From contig CAWZYM010000402.1 in assembly GCA_963966185.1 (NCBI GenBank), positions 979,501 to 1,043,500 on the forward strand: a stretch of DNA of 64,000 nucleotides, in the 5' to 3' direction. The DNA is from Rhabditoides inermis (taxonomy: Eukaryota; Nematoda; Chromadorea; Rhabditida; Rhabditidae). Position 1 is the stretch's first letter; each line of letters begins with the position of its first letter. Of this stretch, positions 13,601 through 26,484 are shown one piece after another. The notes beneath the pieces are model-generated. The model saw nothing but the letters and a program-made list of their open reading frames with translations. It searched no databases and was not told the origin of the DNA. Both the position numbers and the translations under genes were made by a program.

Positions 13601-14678
13601 GAGTCGAGCGGGGGCGAACGCCCTGCGCATTCCCTCCACATCCGAGTCGGACACGTGAGACACCGTCGAAGCGAGCAGCTGAACAAAACACGGTATTATA
13701 GCCTGCACCAGAGCGATATTTTTCGATCTACCTCGCTTGCAGTTTGAAATACGGTGCCATAACCGTCTGCCTCTCTTGTTTTGCGCGCTATTGCCGAGAG
13801 CTGAGTCTCCGTCTTCCTCTGATCTACCCCATCGCGCGTAACTTATTGCGAGCATATAACTATAACTAAACAGAACATTGATAGTCTCAAAAGCTTCCCG
13901 ACATTTGGTAATCAACACACACCGATACAGAATAATGATAGCCACTACAAGAATCGTTGTATGTTCGGGCATCGTCAAAATGGAGCTGAAAGTAGTAAAG
14001 GGCACCTAGTAAAACACGTGAAAAAAGAAAAAAAAACACGCCTTATCGATGGGCTGGATGATGGTCTGATCGACTCCGGGGATGGTGATGGGCGAGTTGG
14101 GGACGAGGAAGGTGGAGAAGATCTCGAGCAGCCAGCGACGCCAGTCTTTCGGAGGACCCGACGCCGACTGGTAGCAGTCAGTGATCGAGTAGAAGAGCTG
14201 CAAGGAAGGGGGTGTGGGTGGACCAGGGTATTCATGAACCGTACTTCTTCAGACAATACAAAATGTCCTTATCAGAAAGACATTATGTTATTACGCCGAT
14301 ACGTCTATCTATCATCGTGGGTGGTCCCACTCGTTCAACTCACCAAACTACTCGGATTGGCATTGAGCATGAGGTGCGTGAGGAACACGGAGAGATGCGC
14401 CGGGTGCTTCAGCAGAGCCGGAAGGGAGTCGAACGGAGAGTTGGACGACATCTAGGAATATGCAAATCGTGACTAATCAATATGCAAATGAGCTCTCACC
14501 GGAGGAATGGCCTCGTCTTCCACGTCACTATCCATGGCCGACAGATCATTCGGATGCGCCACCTAAATGTGAATAGGTCAAATTCGAAAGGTGGACAGAG
14601 CATGCACAAGAGACACCGGCACCCATTGGCAAGAGAATGAGACGCGAATAAGGAAAAGATCCCGGGATAGCATAGGAG

Positions 14679-14729
<51 letters not shown>

Positions 14730-16280
14730 GAGTCACTCGGGTCATCAGAGCAATAAGTGTCCTCATCGTAACGACATGCTGAAAACACGAGAGAATGGGA
14801 GGCGGCCAGACGAGACGACGGCATCTAGCGGCTGTGATTGGACGCGACTCTCTCTCTCTCTCTCCCTCTCCCTCTTTCTCTCTCTCCCTCTCTCTCTCTC
14901 GTATTAGATATTCGAGGAGGTCCGTTGGGACATCTCTATCTGGCTGAGCTTCGCCAATCCCTATCACGCAACATGCGACAATAGGGCTCAGAGGGAGAGA
15001 GAGAGAGAGAGAGAGAGTATCGATATATCATTCGCGGAAGATGTACGTTCCTCTCCTCTCTCTCTCACTCTGTGTGAGAACTACGCAGCTACTGCCACAC
15101 ACACACACAAACCGAATCACAGCGGAACAAAGAAATGGCATACGTAAACACATCGTCAAGAAAAACGAGAGAAAAAAAGAGCAACGAGACGTAGGAATTA
15201 TATGAAAATGGGGTAAAAAATATGTAAATGAGATAACAGATATGCAAATGAGGATAAGGTATGCAAATGAGGTACCTGCATCCAGGGTGGCTCGGCGGGC
15301 GGGGAGTGCTGGTCGAGCTGGAGTTGGAGCGTGTGGATGCGGTGCACCGCCCGCGACAGCTGATCGCCCTCGCAGCTAGAGGCGCGCAGCGACTGAACGC
15401 ATATCAGTCATACTAACAATGAGGATCAATCGTGTTCATGAAAGAACGGAATCTTTGTGCGTGAATATGAAATCACAAGACTATGAAAGGAGACTTATGT
15501 GAAGAACACACACACAACCTATACGAACGCAGAGACTGCAAGGGAGGAATCGAGGCATCGAAGAGCATTCATGTCCATGAAAGAGCACACTACTAAACCA
15601 ATCTGAACGCAGCGACTGCATTTGGAGATATTATTCCATGAATCACATTATCTCAAACAGTTTCTATTGTTTTGCGTTAATGAACTTCATTCATGAACGT
15701 TCTCACTAAACCAATGAAACTGCAAGAGACACTTCTCAGCCGTGATACAGTGACTGTCCAAGTCGAGACGACTAAGCCAGATTGGATACTGGATATCCTC
15801 TCGATAGTAGAGCTCGAAGGAGTAGGTAGGCACAATGAAAATAAAGTAATGGAATATTTTAGAAATAGACAAAATAGTGCACCAACACGTCATGTCTGCA
15901 AATCTCGGAATCCTATGTCGGCGAGAGAACAAACGACGCTGCATTTCTAATGCGAATGATCGTGAGGAAAGACCTTTTGAGGCCAGCGGGTCCAGTGAGC
16001 AAAATTCAGAACATGCCTGAACCTTATAATGACGGGCAGTTTCTGATTTATACATCATAATAAAGCCCACATATTGGTATTAAACCGGTGATCGGTGAAA
16101 CAATATATCAGTCATCGTCAATTCTCGTAGCCGAAATCCTCAAATGTCGACGTTAGCTGGCGGCTGGCTGAAGGCGCGGGGTCAACTCACCAAAACTCCA
16201 TCTCACTCGCTCACTTCCGCTCTCTCACTCGCGCCGCGCTCACTCTCGCGCTCACTGCGCCTCGGCTCTCTTCCCACCCG

Positions 16281-16341
<61 letters not shown>

Positions 16342-18766
16342 CTCCGAAGCGCTGGAGTCACAGACGATGCGACAAATTAGCCGGCAACTGGCCCGGATTT
16401 GTATCGGCAAAAGCGTCTTGGCATCCGTATCTCTCTCTCCCTCTCTATTTCTCTCTCCGCTCTCGTCTCGCCACCCTCGCACACCCACACACACACACAC
16501 ACACAACTTGGACCCGTCGATTTGGTGATTCGATCTGGGCGCGTCTGCGGATAACGAGGGCATCCTCGGAGCAGCAACGAGACATCAAACGCCCCCCTCC
16601 TCTTGCCCGCCTGCGACCTGCGCAAATTACTCTCGCGAGAAAACAGGGGGAGCGGGCGGAAGACGAGCAGCTTCCGGGCTCACCATCCGCGCTGCGGACA
16701 ATGGCGGCAATCAGTGAGGCTGATCCCTGTTCCTTCTCCTCCTCCTTCTCCTCCTCATGCATATTGCACAGGAGGGAGAAAGAAAGTGTCGCGCGCGCAC
16801 GCGCCCGATCGGGTTTCAGCATTGTCATCCGCTCTCCTCTCCAATGTTTTTTCGACGCCTCGCTCACTTTTCTTCCGGCCCACCGCGGCCGCAGCCATAG
16901 ACGGCCACACATGCAGTAATCGAGACTGGCGAGTTGAATATGCAAATGAGGAGAGGAGGGTGGGAAATCTTAACGATCTCCTAACAAATCCTAGCACGAT
17001 ACATTTCATGGAGACCACCCACGGTGAATAAAAGGGACCCCTCGTATTGGAATAATGGGACCACCCACCTCGACGTGGCGCTTCTGTTCTTCCAGCATCT
17101 GTGCGAGCAGCTCTTTTCTCTTCCACTTCCACTCCTCCTTGTCCTTGTTCGTCTGCAAGTTCAACATGCAAGATTGCAAGTAATTAATCAGTTCCTAGAA
17201 ACCGAACCGAGTTCAACAAAACAAACAGAAAGCTGCGCGCTTATTCGATGATGAGAGCGCAAGAGAGCAGATAGTCTCGGGGGAATCGAGTTCAAATAGC
17301 AGAAATGCAAAATTACGCGCTTCTCGGAATGCGAGCATAATTTACACGTTCCAACAATTGCGAAGAGTTCAGATTGGGAGGGAGGGAATGAAAAAGTGCC
17401 TGACCTCCTCGAACTCGATGGGACGCTTCTCGGTGTCCTGCTGAATGTACACGGGTAGGTGTTCGGGCGGCTTGCCGAGCAGGGTCAGCACTACATTGTG
17501 ACCGCCTGTAAACAAGTAAACAACATGTAAATAAACACATAAAACTCACCGGATATCATGCGCACCACCTCGAGATGGTTAGAGCTCGTCACCGGCATGC
17601 CGTTCACCTGTAAAAAGTGTAAAACTTACTTGTGAACAAACTCAATAATTGCTTACTTGTTGTTTACATATACATAAACAACAAGTAAACAAACACATCC
17701 CTGGACTCATCATCCCTCCTCCACCCTCATATCCTATCCTATCCGCGCTGACATATGGCGGCCGCGTCTTTCGCGGCCCGCTCTCTCTTCTTTTTACGCA
17801 AATTGCTCTCCGGGAATAACGCGCAACGATCACACGACATGACAGAGATAGAGAAAAAATGCTGTGGAGCTTTTGACTCATCCCGGACCCAGCGATTAGC
17901 CCTTGTGGTGTACCGTATGCACTTGTTGCATAGTTAGGATATAGCGATTCTGGATAAACGAGTGATTGACTGTGTCTCTCACTATGTAGTTATGTCTTGG
18001 TTACGTATTGTGTACTTTTCCTTTCCTTTTATACTATTCCTCGATGATTGTGTGGAGGACGAACCTTGAGGATGCGGTCGCCCTGCCGAACGCCGGCGCA
18101 GTACGCCGCCCCGTCCGGACGAACCTGCAAACACAAGGTAACAGATAAAGGTAATTTAGGAGATTATTCCGCGGAGCAGGTCGAAGAATGACTATAACAC
18201 TACACCGGATGAACCTGCAAGCAGATTAAATCAAATCAAATGAAATGCTAATTCAGGAGCCCTTATTCATGTACATATTGCACGCATGAAAGATGGTTTT
18301 GTTAGGGCAAAAAAGTGGAAACAGAGTTAATAGGTAAAGGTACTCTATACAAGAGATCACTCTGCGGCAGCAGGACGAAGAATGACTATAACACTCCACC
18401 AAACTGTAAACAAGTAGATCGAATAGTAGAACATAACTAGATACACAAACAACATTACATAAACCAATAACCAAACATACCGTATGCACGTATACGGGAT
18501 GGTCTCCTGTGACGGTGAGACCGAAGCCATCCGACTGCCGGTGCACCACCACGCAGCGTTCCACTATCCCCGAACTCGTCGCTGAAAATCAATATATTGA
18601 TCAATATTGATTGTTTCCCTCCTTCTGTGATCTACATCGATTGTCGATTTCCCTCCTTCAAAAAAACTTGTGATTGTTTCACAGCTTTCTCGCGCCGCGG
18701 TGGGGGAAGCGCTCACTGGGGGCCATATCGAATGTCACAAGGAGAGAGAGAGAGAGAGCGAGAGAG

Positions 18767-18803
<37 letters not shown>

Positions 18804-19385
18804 TGCGGCAGGGCCATTTCGAAAACACAAAACACGCATCGATTGATAAATCAGCGGCGTGAGGAAGTTAGTTCCCTCGTCGTCGGGGAAGGAAAGCGAA
18901 GTGACGCCGGTCTCTTTTTTTACAATTCATCAACTCGGAGTCGGATGCGCTAGGCTGGGAGACAGAGGGAAGAGTGAGTGATGCATCCCACTGGAACGGT
19001 AGATGGCGAACGCGCAAAAGGGACACAGCAAAACACAGTACACAATATTCATCAAAAGTGGCAGAAGAAGAGTACACGAGCAAGAGTATGGAATTCAGGA
19101 CAATTCAACAAACAAAAAAATCGCCACACCAGTGCCGATAAAGGGCGGCGTGAGCGGCGGCGAGGTGCGCACCAGCGCCACATCGTCAACCAGAAACCTG
19201 CAAACTGGTGAAGTCAGACTGGTGATTTGGTGAGAAACTGGTGAAGTCAAACTGGTGAGTTTAGCAGAAAAGTGCAATAGCTAGATACACAGCAGAGAAC
19301 TGTAAAAAGGGGGCAGGTGAACGCACCTGCGCTGGGTGTCTAGGATGAGTGGGGTGTTGGTGGTGAACTCGTATGCGCCTCGCAT
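4856..19385 (-). CDS. rhgf-1: PDZ-RhoGEF/LARG-type Rho guanine nucleotide exchange factor (PDZ-RGSL-C1-DH-PH)
   Basis: Exchange factor for RhoA-type GTPases that, in this family, couples G-alpha-12/13 to Rho. Exons: 19327-19385, 19130-19197, 18481-18581, 18065-18124, 17550-17607, 17405-17505, 17069-17152, 15276-15392, 14500-14562, 14344-14451, 14042-14197, 13577-13678, 13486-13519, 12783-12862, 12617-12721, 12372-12497, 11907-12012, 11776-11858, 11504-11580, 11310-11460, 10617-10733, 10024-10128, 9818-9892, 9401-9485, 9129-9214, 8971-9077, 8840-8927, 8722-8777, 8587-8671, 8457-8543, 8313-8404, 8181-8267, 7896-8031, 7108-7179, 6969-7063, 6806-6865, 6388-6454, 6204-6326, 5897-6002, 5684-5770, 5440-5537, 5263-5373, 4856-4996. 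All phases join, giving about 1,335 residues. PDZ lies at ~48-150 (GFGLTVTGDHPVYVHT, AAYCAGVRQGDRILKVNG), RGS-like at ~240-480, a C1 zinc finger with exact H-12-C-2-C-13-C-2-C-4-H-2-C-7-C spacing at ~485-545, DH at ~720-950 (QRLVKYPLLLETVAKYT) and PH at ~960-1100. A 240-residue tail ends in PSIPPVPPPML. The C1 finger is shared with C. elegans RHGF-1, not with vertebrate ARHGEF11/12. One intron (exon ending 14042) uses a GC donor. Confidence 0.88.
7776..7884. repeat. GAGAGGA 7-bp tandem repeat
   Basis: About 15 copies of GAGAGGA run up to the donor of the RhoGEF exon at 7896-8031. It is one of many purine tracts filling RhoGEF introns; others lie at 7417-7444, 7568-7616 and 9897-10012. Confidence 0.9.
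10286..10342. repeat. Near-perfect hairpin (inverted repeat) in a RhoGEF intron
   Basis: Outer arms ACGCAAATTACGGGAA and its complement, then a 2-nt mismatch, then inner arms TTACGGTATT/AATACCGTAA around a single central base. The stem is 26 bp with almost no loop. It lies between the exons at 10617-10733 and 10024-10128. Confidence 0.85.
12969..12998 (-). CDS. Candidate optional 30-nt proline-rich microexon of the RhoGEF gene
   Basis: Between the exons at 13486-13519 and 12783-12862, a 30-nt stretch is bounded by ACAG and GTGCAA on the minus strand. It would insert ten residues, VPLPPPPPPA, without changing the frame. It is built from CCG triplets. Because flanking phases match and it is a multiple of three, it could be an alternatively used exon. 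It could also be only a trinucleotide repeat in an intron. Confidence 0.4.
13697..13864. repeat. Dispersed ~170-bp repeat, copy 2 (RhoGEF intron)
   Basis: Second copy of the element at 2151-2319, same orientation, here inside the intron between the RhoGEF exons at 14042-14197 and 13577-13678. Differences from copy 1 are scattered single substitutions plus a 1-nt gap, so the copies are fairly young. Confidence 0.75.
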
Positions 19386-19386
19386 T

Positions 19387-19391
19387 CTGCC
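19387..19391 (-). promoter_or_regulatory. Probable spliced-leader acceptor of the RhoGEF gene
   Basis: On the minus strand GGCAG ends one nucleotide before the ATG at 19385. No upstream coding exon with a compatible donor was seen, so trans-splicing is the likely reading. Confidence 0.45.
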
Positions 19392-20673
19392 AGCCAGAGG
19401 CGAGCGAGCAGGGCAACGACGCGCACGCACGCCAGTCGAGACGAGGCGGGCACGGGAGGGGAGAGAGAGAAGGCTGGGAGCGATTATAATTTATACGGTT
19501 TCTTAAAACGCGTGGAATACAATAATGTACAAAAAAGAAGATGATAACAAGATACGACGACTCTCAATCATTGTGAAAAATTACGATTCCGGGTTAATCG
19601 CTGACGCATAGACATGAGGTCACCAAAGATGTAACGGAACACTGAACGGAGCACAAGCATTAGTCATGAAAGGGAAACGGTAACGGAATAGTGAGCACGG
19701 AGACAATTTAGCGGATATGAACAACTGCTGTCAAAGAAAAAGCGTGGGAAGATGAGGCGTAGACACGAGCGCAGACACTAGACACTAGAGTACGCAAGCG
19801 GAGAGTGAAAAAAAAGTGTTTGGCGGTGTGGTGAAATATGAAACACTGAAACGCGTGGTGAGCGAGAAGCGCAAAACAAGCGGGATTTGTGGGGGGAGAG
19901 AGAAAGAGGGAGGGAGAGAGAGAGAGAGAATGCGGGTGAGAACCCGAGTGGTCCCTCGGGAGGCGGGGGCACCACACCACACGAGAGAGCAACACCATCG
20001 ATCCGCTATCAATTATGATATAGGACAATGCATTTAGCCTCCTTGGGGGTCGAAGATTGGCGGAATTTCTCTCCCCCAATCGCAAACAGTATAGTGAGTG
20101 ATAAAAACGTGAGTAATCTCGCGAGTGCAAAACGGCGACACAGAGACACATACGATCGATGATCAAGCGCGCTACTGGGGGGCAGTAACAAGTGAGTCAG
20201 CCGGCAAAAGGCAAAATATAAAACAGGCAGCCGCGTCAAAATCACACGGCCCCCCGCGCGTCACTGCATAACTCCAGGCTCCATCTCCTGGATGCAGCGC
20301 CGGACCAACCACAACAATGCGATGAGAACGAAGACGTGCGAGTGACAGTAAGAATGAATCGATTGATGAACGATAGGAAAATAGGAAGAGAGAGGGGGGA
20401 GTGGGAGTCTAGCGTAACGAATCCGCCCTGCTTCCTCCGGCACTGCTCTCCGGAAGGCGCCGGAAATCTGCCGGGAATGACAATGAACCACATTCGGGTC
20501 GCTGCTGCTAGAGAGCTAGAGAAGGGGGGGGGGATTCCAAAAGTCTGGGAAAGGGCTGCAGGGATATATGCGAGGGATTACCATCTAGTTCGAGTAAACG
20601 AAAGCCTGCAGCCTGCTCACGCACTTTCTCTACACACACAAGTATGGGGGAGAGGAGTGGAATGCGAGCGATG

Positions 20674-20705
<32 letters not shown>

Positions 20706-21573
20706 GTGTGCGATTTCACCCTCCTCTCCTCGCTTCTCAGAGCATCGTCGAGCTCTGAAATATCACCACCACGGACATCTGCGAAAATGTCGGACCGTGT
20801 ATGCGTGTGATACTACTGGGGTGGTTTGCGGTGGCAAGAGAGGGGCGCGAGTGAGGGAAGATATTTCAACGGACATCGCACCGACGCCATGTGTCATATC
20901 CGAAGGGCTGTCTCGGAACAAAGCCAGCGAGGAACGCACAAGACGGACTAATTGACGCGTACCGCGCGTTGCTCAAGAGATGCGACGTGCTGTTTTTCGC
21001 AGCGCTCGCTCCCGCCAGCCAAAACTAAACAAAGTGAGGAGAGAGAGAGAGAATGATAAGCCCATATACGCATATACAATCACACCATCGCGTAGAGAGA
21101 GAGGGGGGAGACGGTCAAAACACCGCAACAAACAAGCGACTAGAAAACGCAAGGAATCCCGAGGTGGCACACACGTGTGTGCATGTGTATGCCCGCGTTT
21201 TCGGTCATCACAACCTCTCTTCCGCCGCGCCGTCTGCGCACTCTCCTGATCGCACGCTCTCTGCGCATCGTGGAGTCCGTGGGAAACAGAGCAGTGCAGA
21301 TGGTTGGCCGCAACTCCAGAGCTGCGCTAACGAGATGACGGATCGAATGACAACGCAGCACCTGTCTGTCTTGACTCTAACAGTTTGTTGATTATGCGCA
21401 GGCAGCGATTGGGGAGGGGGGGGGGACGAGTGAGTGACTGCGATTCGAGGCGCCCCCGCACCTGAACGGGTTTTGTCTATGTCTATCTCGCGATGTCTTG
21501 ATCGTTTTGGTTGAATGCGGAGGAGGGAGTGAGTGGAAATCACTCGCGTAATCCCTACAAGTGGACTCGGATG

Positions 21574-22475
21574 CACGATAGGGAGAAGGGAGAGAAGAGA
21601 GGGGAGGGAGGAAGAGAGGGAGAGAGGGAGAGAGGGAGAGAGGGAGAGAGGGAGAGAGGAGAGAGAGGGAGAGAGGGAGAGAGGGAGAGAGGAGAGAGGA
21701 AGAGAGGAAGAGAGGAAGAGAGGGAGAGAGGGAGAGAGGGAGAGAGGGAGAGAGGGAGAGAGGGAGAGAGGGAGAGAGGGAGAGAGGGAGAGAGGGAGAG
21801 AGGGAGAGAGGGAGAGAGGGAGAGAGGGAGAGAGGGAGAGAGGGAGAGAGGGAGAGAGGGAGAGAGGGAGAGAGGGAGAGGGAGAGAGGGAGAGAGGGAG
21901 AGAGGGAGAGAGGGAGAGAGGGAGAGAGGGAGAGAGGGAGAGAGGGAGAGAGGGAGAGAGGGAGAGAGGGAGAGAGGGAGAGAGGGAGAGAGGGAGAGAG
22001 GGAGAGAGGGAGAGAGGGAGAGAGGGAGAGAGGGAGAGAGGGAGAGAGGGAGAGAGGGAGAGAGGGAGAGAGGGAGAGAGGGAGAGAGGGAGAGAGGGAG
22101 AGAGGGAGAGAGGGAGAGAGGGAGAGAGGGAGAGAGGGAGAGAGGGAGAGAGGAAGAGAGGAAGAGAGGAAGAGAGGAAGAGAGGAAGAGAGGAAGAGAG
22201 GAAGAGAGGAAGAGAGGAAGAGAGGAAGAGAGGAAGAGAGGAAGAGAGGAAGAGAGGAAGAGAGGAAGAGAGGAAGAGAGGAAGAGAGGAAGAGAGGAAG
22301 AGAGGAAGAGAGGAAGAGAGGAAGAGAGAAAGAGAGGAAGAGAGGGAGTGAGGAAGAGAGGAAGAGAGGGAGAGAGGGAGTGAGGAAGAGGAAGAGAAGA
22401 AGAGAGGGGAGGGAGGAAGAGAAGAAGAGAGGGGAGGGAGGAAGAGAGGGGAGGGAGGAAGAGAGGAAGAGAGGA
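21574..22475. repeat. GGGAGAGA/GGAAGAGA 8-bp minisatellite, about 0.9 kb
   Basis: Long array of an 8-bp purine unit. The main block (to about 22150) is nearly pure GGGAGAGA, interrupted near 21696-21722 by a few GGAAGAGA units and near 21880 by a 2-nt phase slip. From about 22151 to 22328 it is nearly pure GGAAGAGA, then degenerates. The long open frames on both strands here come from the 8-bp period and are not genes. Confidence 0.95.
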
Positions 22476-22746
22476 AAAGAGACAGAGACAGAGAGGACGG
22501 TAAAGACATACTGCAGTGGAGACGTACATAAAAGTTTATTATATAATTACATTTTAAAAACTGTACACGAGTGACAAAAAAGATGACATCAACGAATGTG
22601 CGGTAAAATTGGTCGAAATTGCAGTGGCAGTACACTACGTACAGTAGAAAAAAGCGTAACAAGTGTGAGCAAGTACAGGACGATTACGTGGAAACAAAGC
22701 TTGTGCCACTAGGCGTGGTTATTGTGGTGTGGATCAGGAGCTGCTT

Positions 22747-23449
<703 letters not shown>

Positions 23450-23944
23450 GTGAAGAGAGTGGTGAGAGTGTGCCGTGTGTGAGGTGAGGGTCCGTTCGTG
23501 AGTATTTGTATTCGTTCCTCCACCGGCCCTCGCCACCGGCATGTGGAGATGGTCCGTTTACAGCCGCCAGCTGACGACAGTGAGCTAATGAGTCTGTTGG
23601 TGTGCGCATCATGATCCCCTTTTACGATCGCATCCACTTGCTACCCATAACACAAGATCTTCGATCACATTGTGTCCTTACCAGCTTACCACTTATCCCA
23701 GACACACCAATCACTCCCGCATTCCTGCTTGTTTCATATTAGCACGCCTCTCTCTCTCTATCTATCTCTCGATCCCGGACAATGATACTTTCCCTTTTGC
23801 GTGTGTTTGTGTCTAGCATCCGTGATCGGCGTCGAAGAAAAAAACAGCGCTGACCCCGAAACAGATAAATCGATGAGTTTATCGCTATGTACAGGTGTTA
23901 TTAGGGGGGCACGGTTCAAGTGAAGGGAGTGAGGATCGTTAGAT
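23450..23944. other. Intergenic region between the two small minus-strand genes
   Basis: Presumed promoter of the acidic-protein gene and 3' flank of the secreted-protein gene. A minus-strand open frame here (23281-23637) runs across the first exon and intron of the acidic-protein gene and has no family resemblance. Nothing else is evident. Confidence 0.5.
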
Positions 23945-24633
23945 TCAGTGCTGGCTGCGCTGGTAGGCGTCGTAGCGCACGTCGTTCTTGTCGTAGGGAG
24001 ACATACGCGACTCGCCGTCCCACTTCATCATGTTGCGCGAGTACCTGAACAAAGAGATCTTCACGAAAACCATTTTCAAAGTTCGATGTGATTAGAGTGC
24101 AATCTCATGAAGTGGTTGGAAGGCAAGTAGGCGAGATAATGTTGGAGGTAGTTGTGCGGTGTGCGGTGTTTGCGGAGTAGAGACTGACCGCTCTTCAGCG
24201 ATACAACCAAGGAACACATAAGAAGGCTCACCATCGAGGCCAGTCCTGGGGCGCGTAGCGAGCGAGATAGCCCTGGATCACCTGCAACTAGAGGGTGAGA
24301 GAGAGGGAAGATGGGTCTGCTCAACTCGCAACGGCTACTTTCTACCATTGAACCACCGATGCACCGCACCACTACCCGCCACCACCGTAACCCTTACCGT
24401 AATCGACATGATTATGTGGTATCTGAATCCGATTCGCTAATGTTGATTATGGGTAAACAAACCGACCTTGGTGTCCTTGTTGGGATGCGCGTACGCCCTC
24501 AACGCCTCATCGTAGGTGTACGTCTGCCGCTTGACGATCGTGCACTGCGCCAGAACGAGAACTGAATATGCAAATTAGCATGCAAATGAGCAGACTATCG
24601 ATTACCTGCAAGGAGAACGGCGAGCGTGCGCAT
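23945..24633 (-). CDS. Small secreted protein of unknown family (90 aa)
   Basis: Exons 24606-24633, 24467-24561, 24232-24281 and 23945-24044 join in phase to 90 residues. The start MRTLAVLLAVLVLAQC is a clear signal peptide, followed by IVKRQTYTY, where KR could be a prohormone-type dibasic site. The mature part is rich in Tyr, Trp, Arg and Asp (YLARYAPQDWPRWYSRN, NDVRYDAYQRSQH) and has no cysteine pairs and no C-terminal amidation glycine, so it is not an evident neuropeptide precursor. Intact splice sites and strong codon structure support a real gene. Its function is not known to me. Confidence 0.7.
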
Positions 24634-25047
24634 GATGTTGAGAGTTGGTTGGTTGGCTGGCTGGCCGCAGCCGCTTTTATCCCGGCTCTATCCCATCCCC
24701 CCACTTTTCCTTTCGTCCCCCAATCATCACACTTTCCCTTTCTTCTCCAGGGATACAATCCCCAGAGAAAGAGAGAGAAAGAGATAGAGATCGCTTACAT
24801 AATGTCAGAAATTATGGGATTGACCAAAACAAGGATATTTTCTCTGCAAGCCGGTTGTATGCAAATTGCAAGCGCCATCAAGGTCATCCCCCAAACGATG
24901 GTCTTTAAAACTTTCATTCCGTTAGGACAAACGCGATAAAACATAGTAACAATAATCGATATAAAATACAACCGTTATATACAAAATCAGTCGAAAAACT
25001 GTACAAAATACAAATATTAGTATAAAACTGTACAAACGACCCGTGTG
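24634..25047. other. Intergenic region upstream of the small secreted-protein gene
   Basis: AT-rich towards 24950-25047, which fits the 3' flank of the F-box gene. Two ATGCAAAT octamers lie nearby in intron 1 of the secreted-protein gene and one lies here at 24859-24866. No gene is visible. Confidence 0.5.
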
Positions 25048-26447
25048 CTACTTCAAATCAAATCTAAGGGTGGAGAATCGGGGCGTGCGCTCAAACTCGA
25101 TCCGCCTGAAAAAAAACATGCAAAGTAAACAAAACAACAAACAAGTAAACAACTCACGCGTACTCTCCGTGCGACGACGCGTGGAACTTGTCAAAGTCGA
25201 GCTGAAATGGGTAAAATAAGCACTTCAAAAACAAAACACACCGAAACCTCTCCCCTCTCCCCCTCTCTAGTATTTGTCTCTTTTTCGGTCGAGAACAATT
25301 GGATTTGCAGTACACTTGTAATTCCAGGTGAGTGATAAGACGAATGCTTTTCCAACAATAATAAAGAAACCAAAACATGGAACCCACCCCGTCGGCGGCT
25401 CTGCGCACCGAGAATGCCTCGTCGACGAGGGGCAAGTGCTTGACAGTTGTGACCGCCGCGTACCACTCATTCACATCCAGCTGGGCGGAGTTCCACGAGA
25501 GCGAGAGGTGCGAGAGACGGTGCGACCCGTCCAGCCAGTACTGAAGGAAGGTCTCCCCCTGTCTCTCTCTTTCCCTCTCCCTCTTTCCTCTCTTTCTCTC
25601 TCTCCCTATCTCTCTCTCCCTCTCACCTAGCTTCTACTGGTACAAACGACGGATACGGCCGAACCCAAGTAATTTGACATATTGATATCAACTCCAAACC
25701 CCAATACCATACAATACGAAATAAATCAAAATCTCTCCCTCCTTCCCCCTCACCTCTATCCACTTCACCACCACCGCCAGTGCATCCGCGCACATCGTCG
25801 TCGCCTCAAGTGAGTGGGCGGAGAGTCGGTCGAGCCAGTCAGACGACATCACCTCCTTGTCGTAGCACGACACATCCAGCAGCGACGCCTTGCGTACCTG
25901 AAAAGTGAAGACATTGATAACGTTAAAAATGCGCTTTTATTTCACCATTCTTTCACATCAATCACAAACACGTTGCAAATGATAGCCACCTTTTTTGTCC
26001 CCATACGTTACCCGCCCATCGATATCACGCACACTGTGGCAGTCGAGCAGCTCATGGGTGAGGAAGGAGCGTGAGCGTTGGGCGTAGTGTCCGACGGCGA
26101 GGCTCTCCGCCGAGAAGGCGGCCAGCACGGCGAGCGCGTCTCCAGTGTAGTCGTACGCGTCCGCGCCCTCGCCAGAACCGTACCACTCAACAACTTATAT
26201 ATATATATATGCAAACACAATATGCTCCAAACTATTCATGCTTCCCCCCCACGTCAAAGTGCTGACTGACTGAGAAGGATACAGTACAGACACATAACAC
26301 ACGTATCCATGGAATGGAATGTTTTTCTTCTTTTTTTCTTTTTTTTCTCACCAGCGCGAGGGACGCGAATCGGCGGTGGGGGAGCGAGGAGACGAGGGAC
26401 GACCAGTAGCCGGGCGGCGCGCCTGCCATGCACTGAACGGACTCGTC

Positions 26448-26484
<37 letters not shown>

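Larger units (their letters stand above)
19386..22746. other. Gene-free region upstream of the RhoGEF gene
   Basis: Contains the presumed RhoGEF outron and promoter region (to about 21500) and then the large minisatellite. Short GA runs occur near 19910 and 20680. No open frame has exon-like splice flanks or resemblance to a known family. A TTTATT at 22534-22539 (AATAAA on the minus strand) fits the polyadenylation signal of the small gene ending at 22747. Confidence 0.6.

Noticed and set aside
13217..14005. 262-codon minus-strand open frame
   Set aside because: It overlaps the RhoGEF RGSL exons at 13577-13678 and 13486-13519 in a mixed frame and includes the dispersed repeat; the spliced exons explain the conserved coding.
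21208..22662. Very long open frames (up to 484 codons) on both strands
   Set aside because: They run through the 8-bp minisatellite; the encoded Ser/Leu/Pro or Arg/Glu/Gly periodicity is produced by the repeat and has no gene-like flanks.
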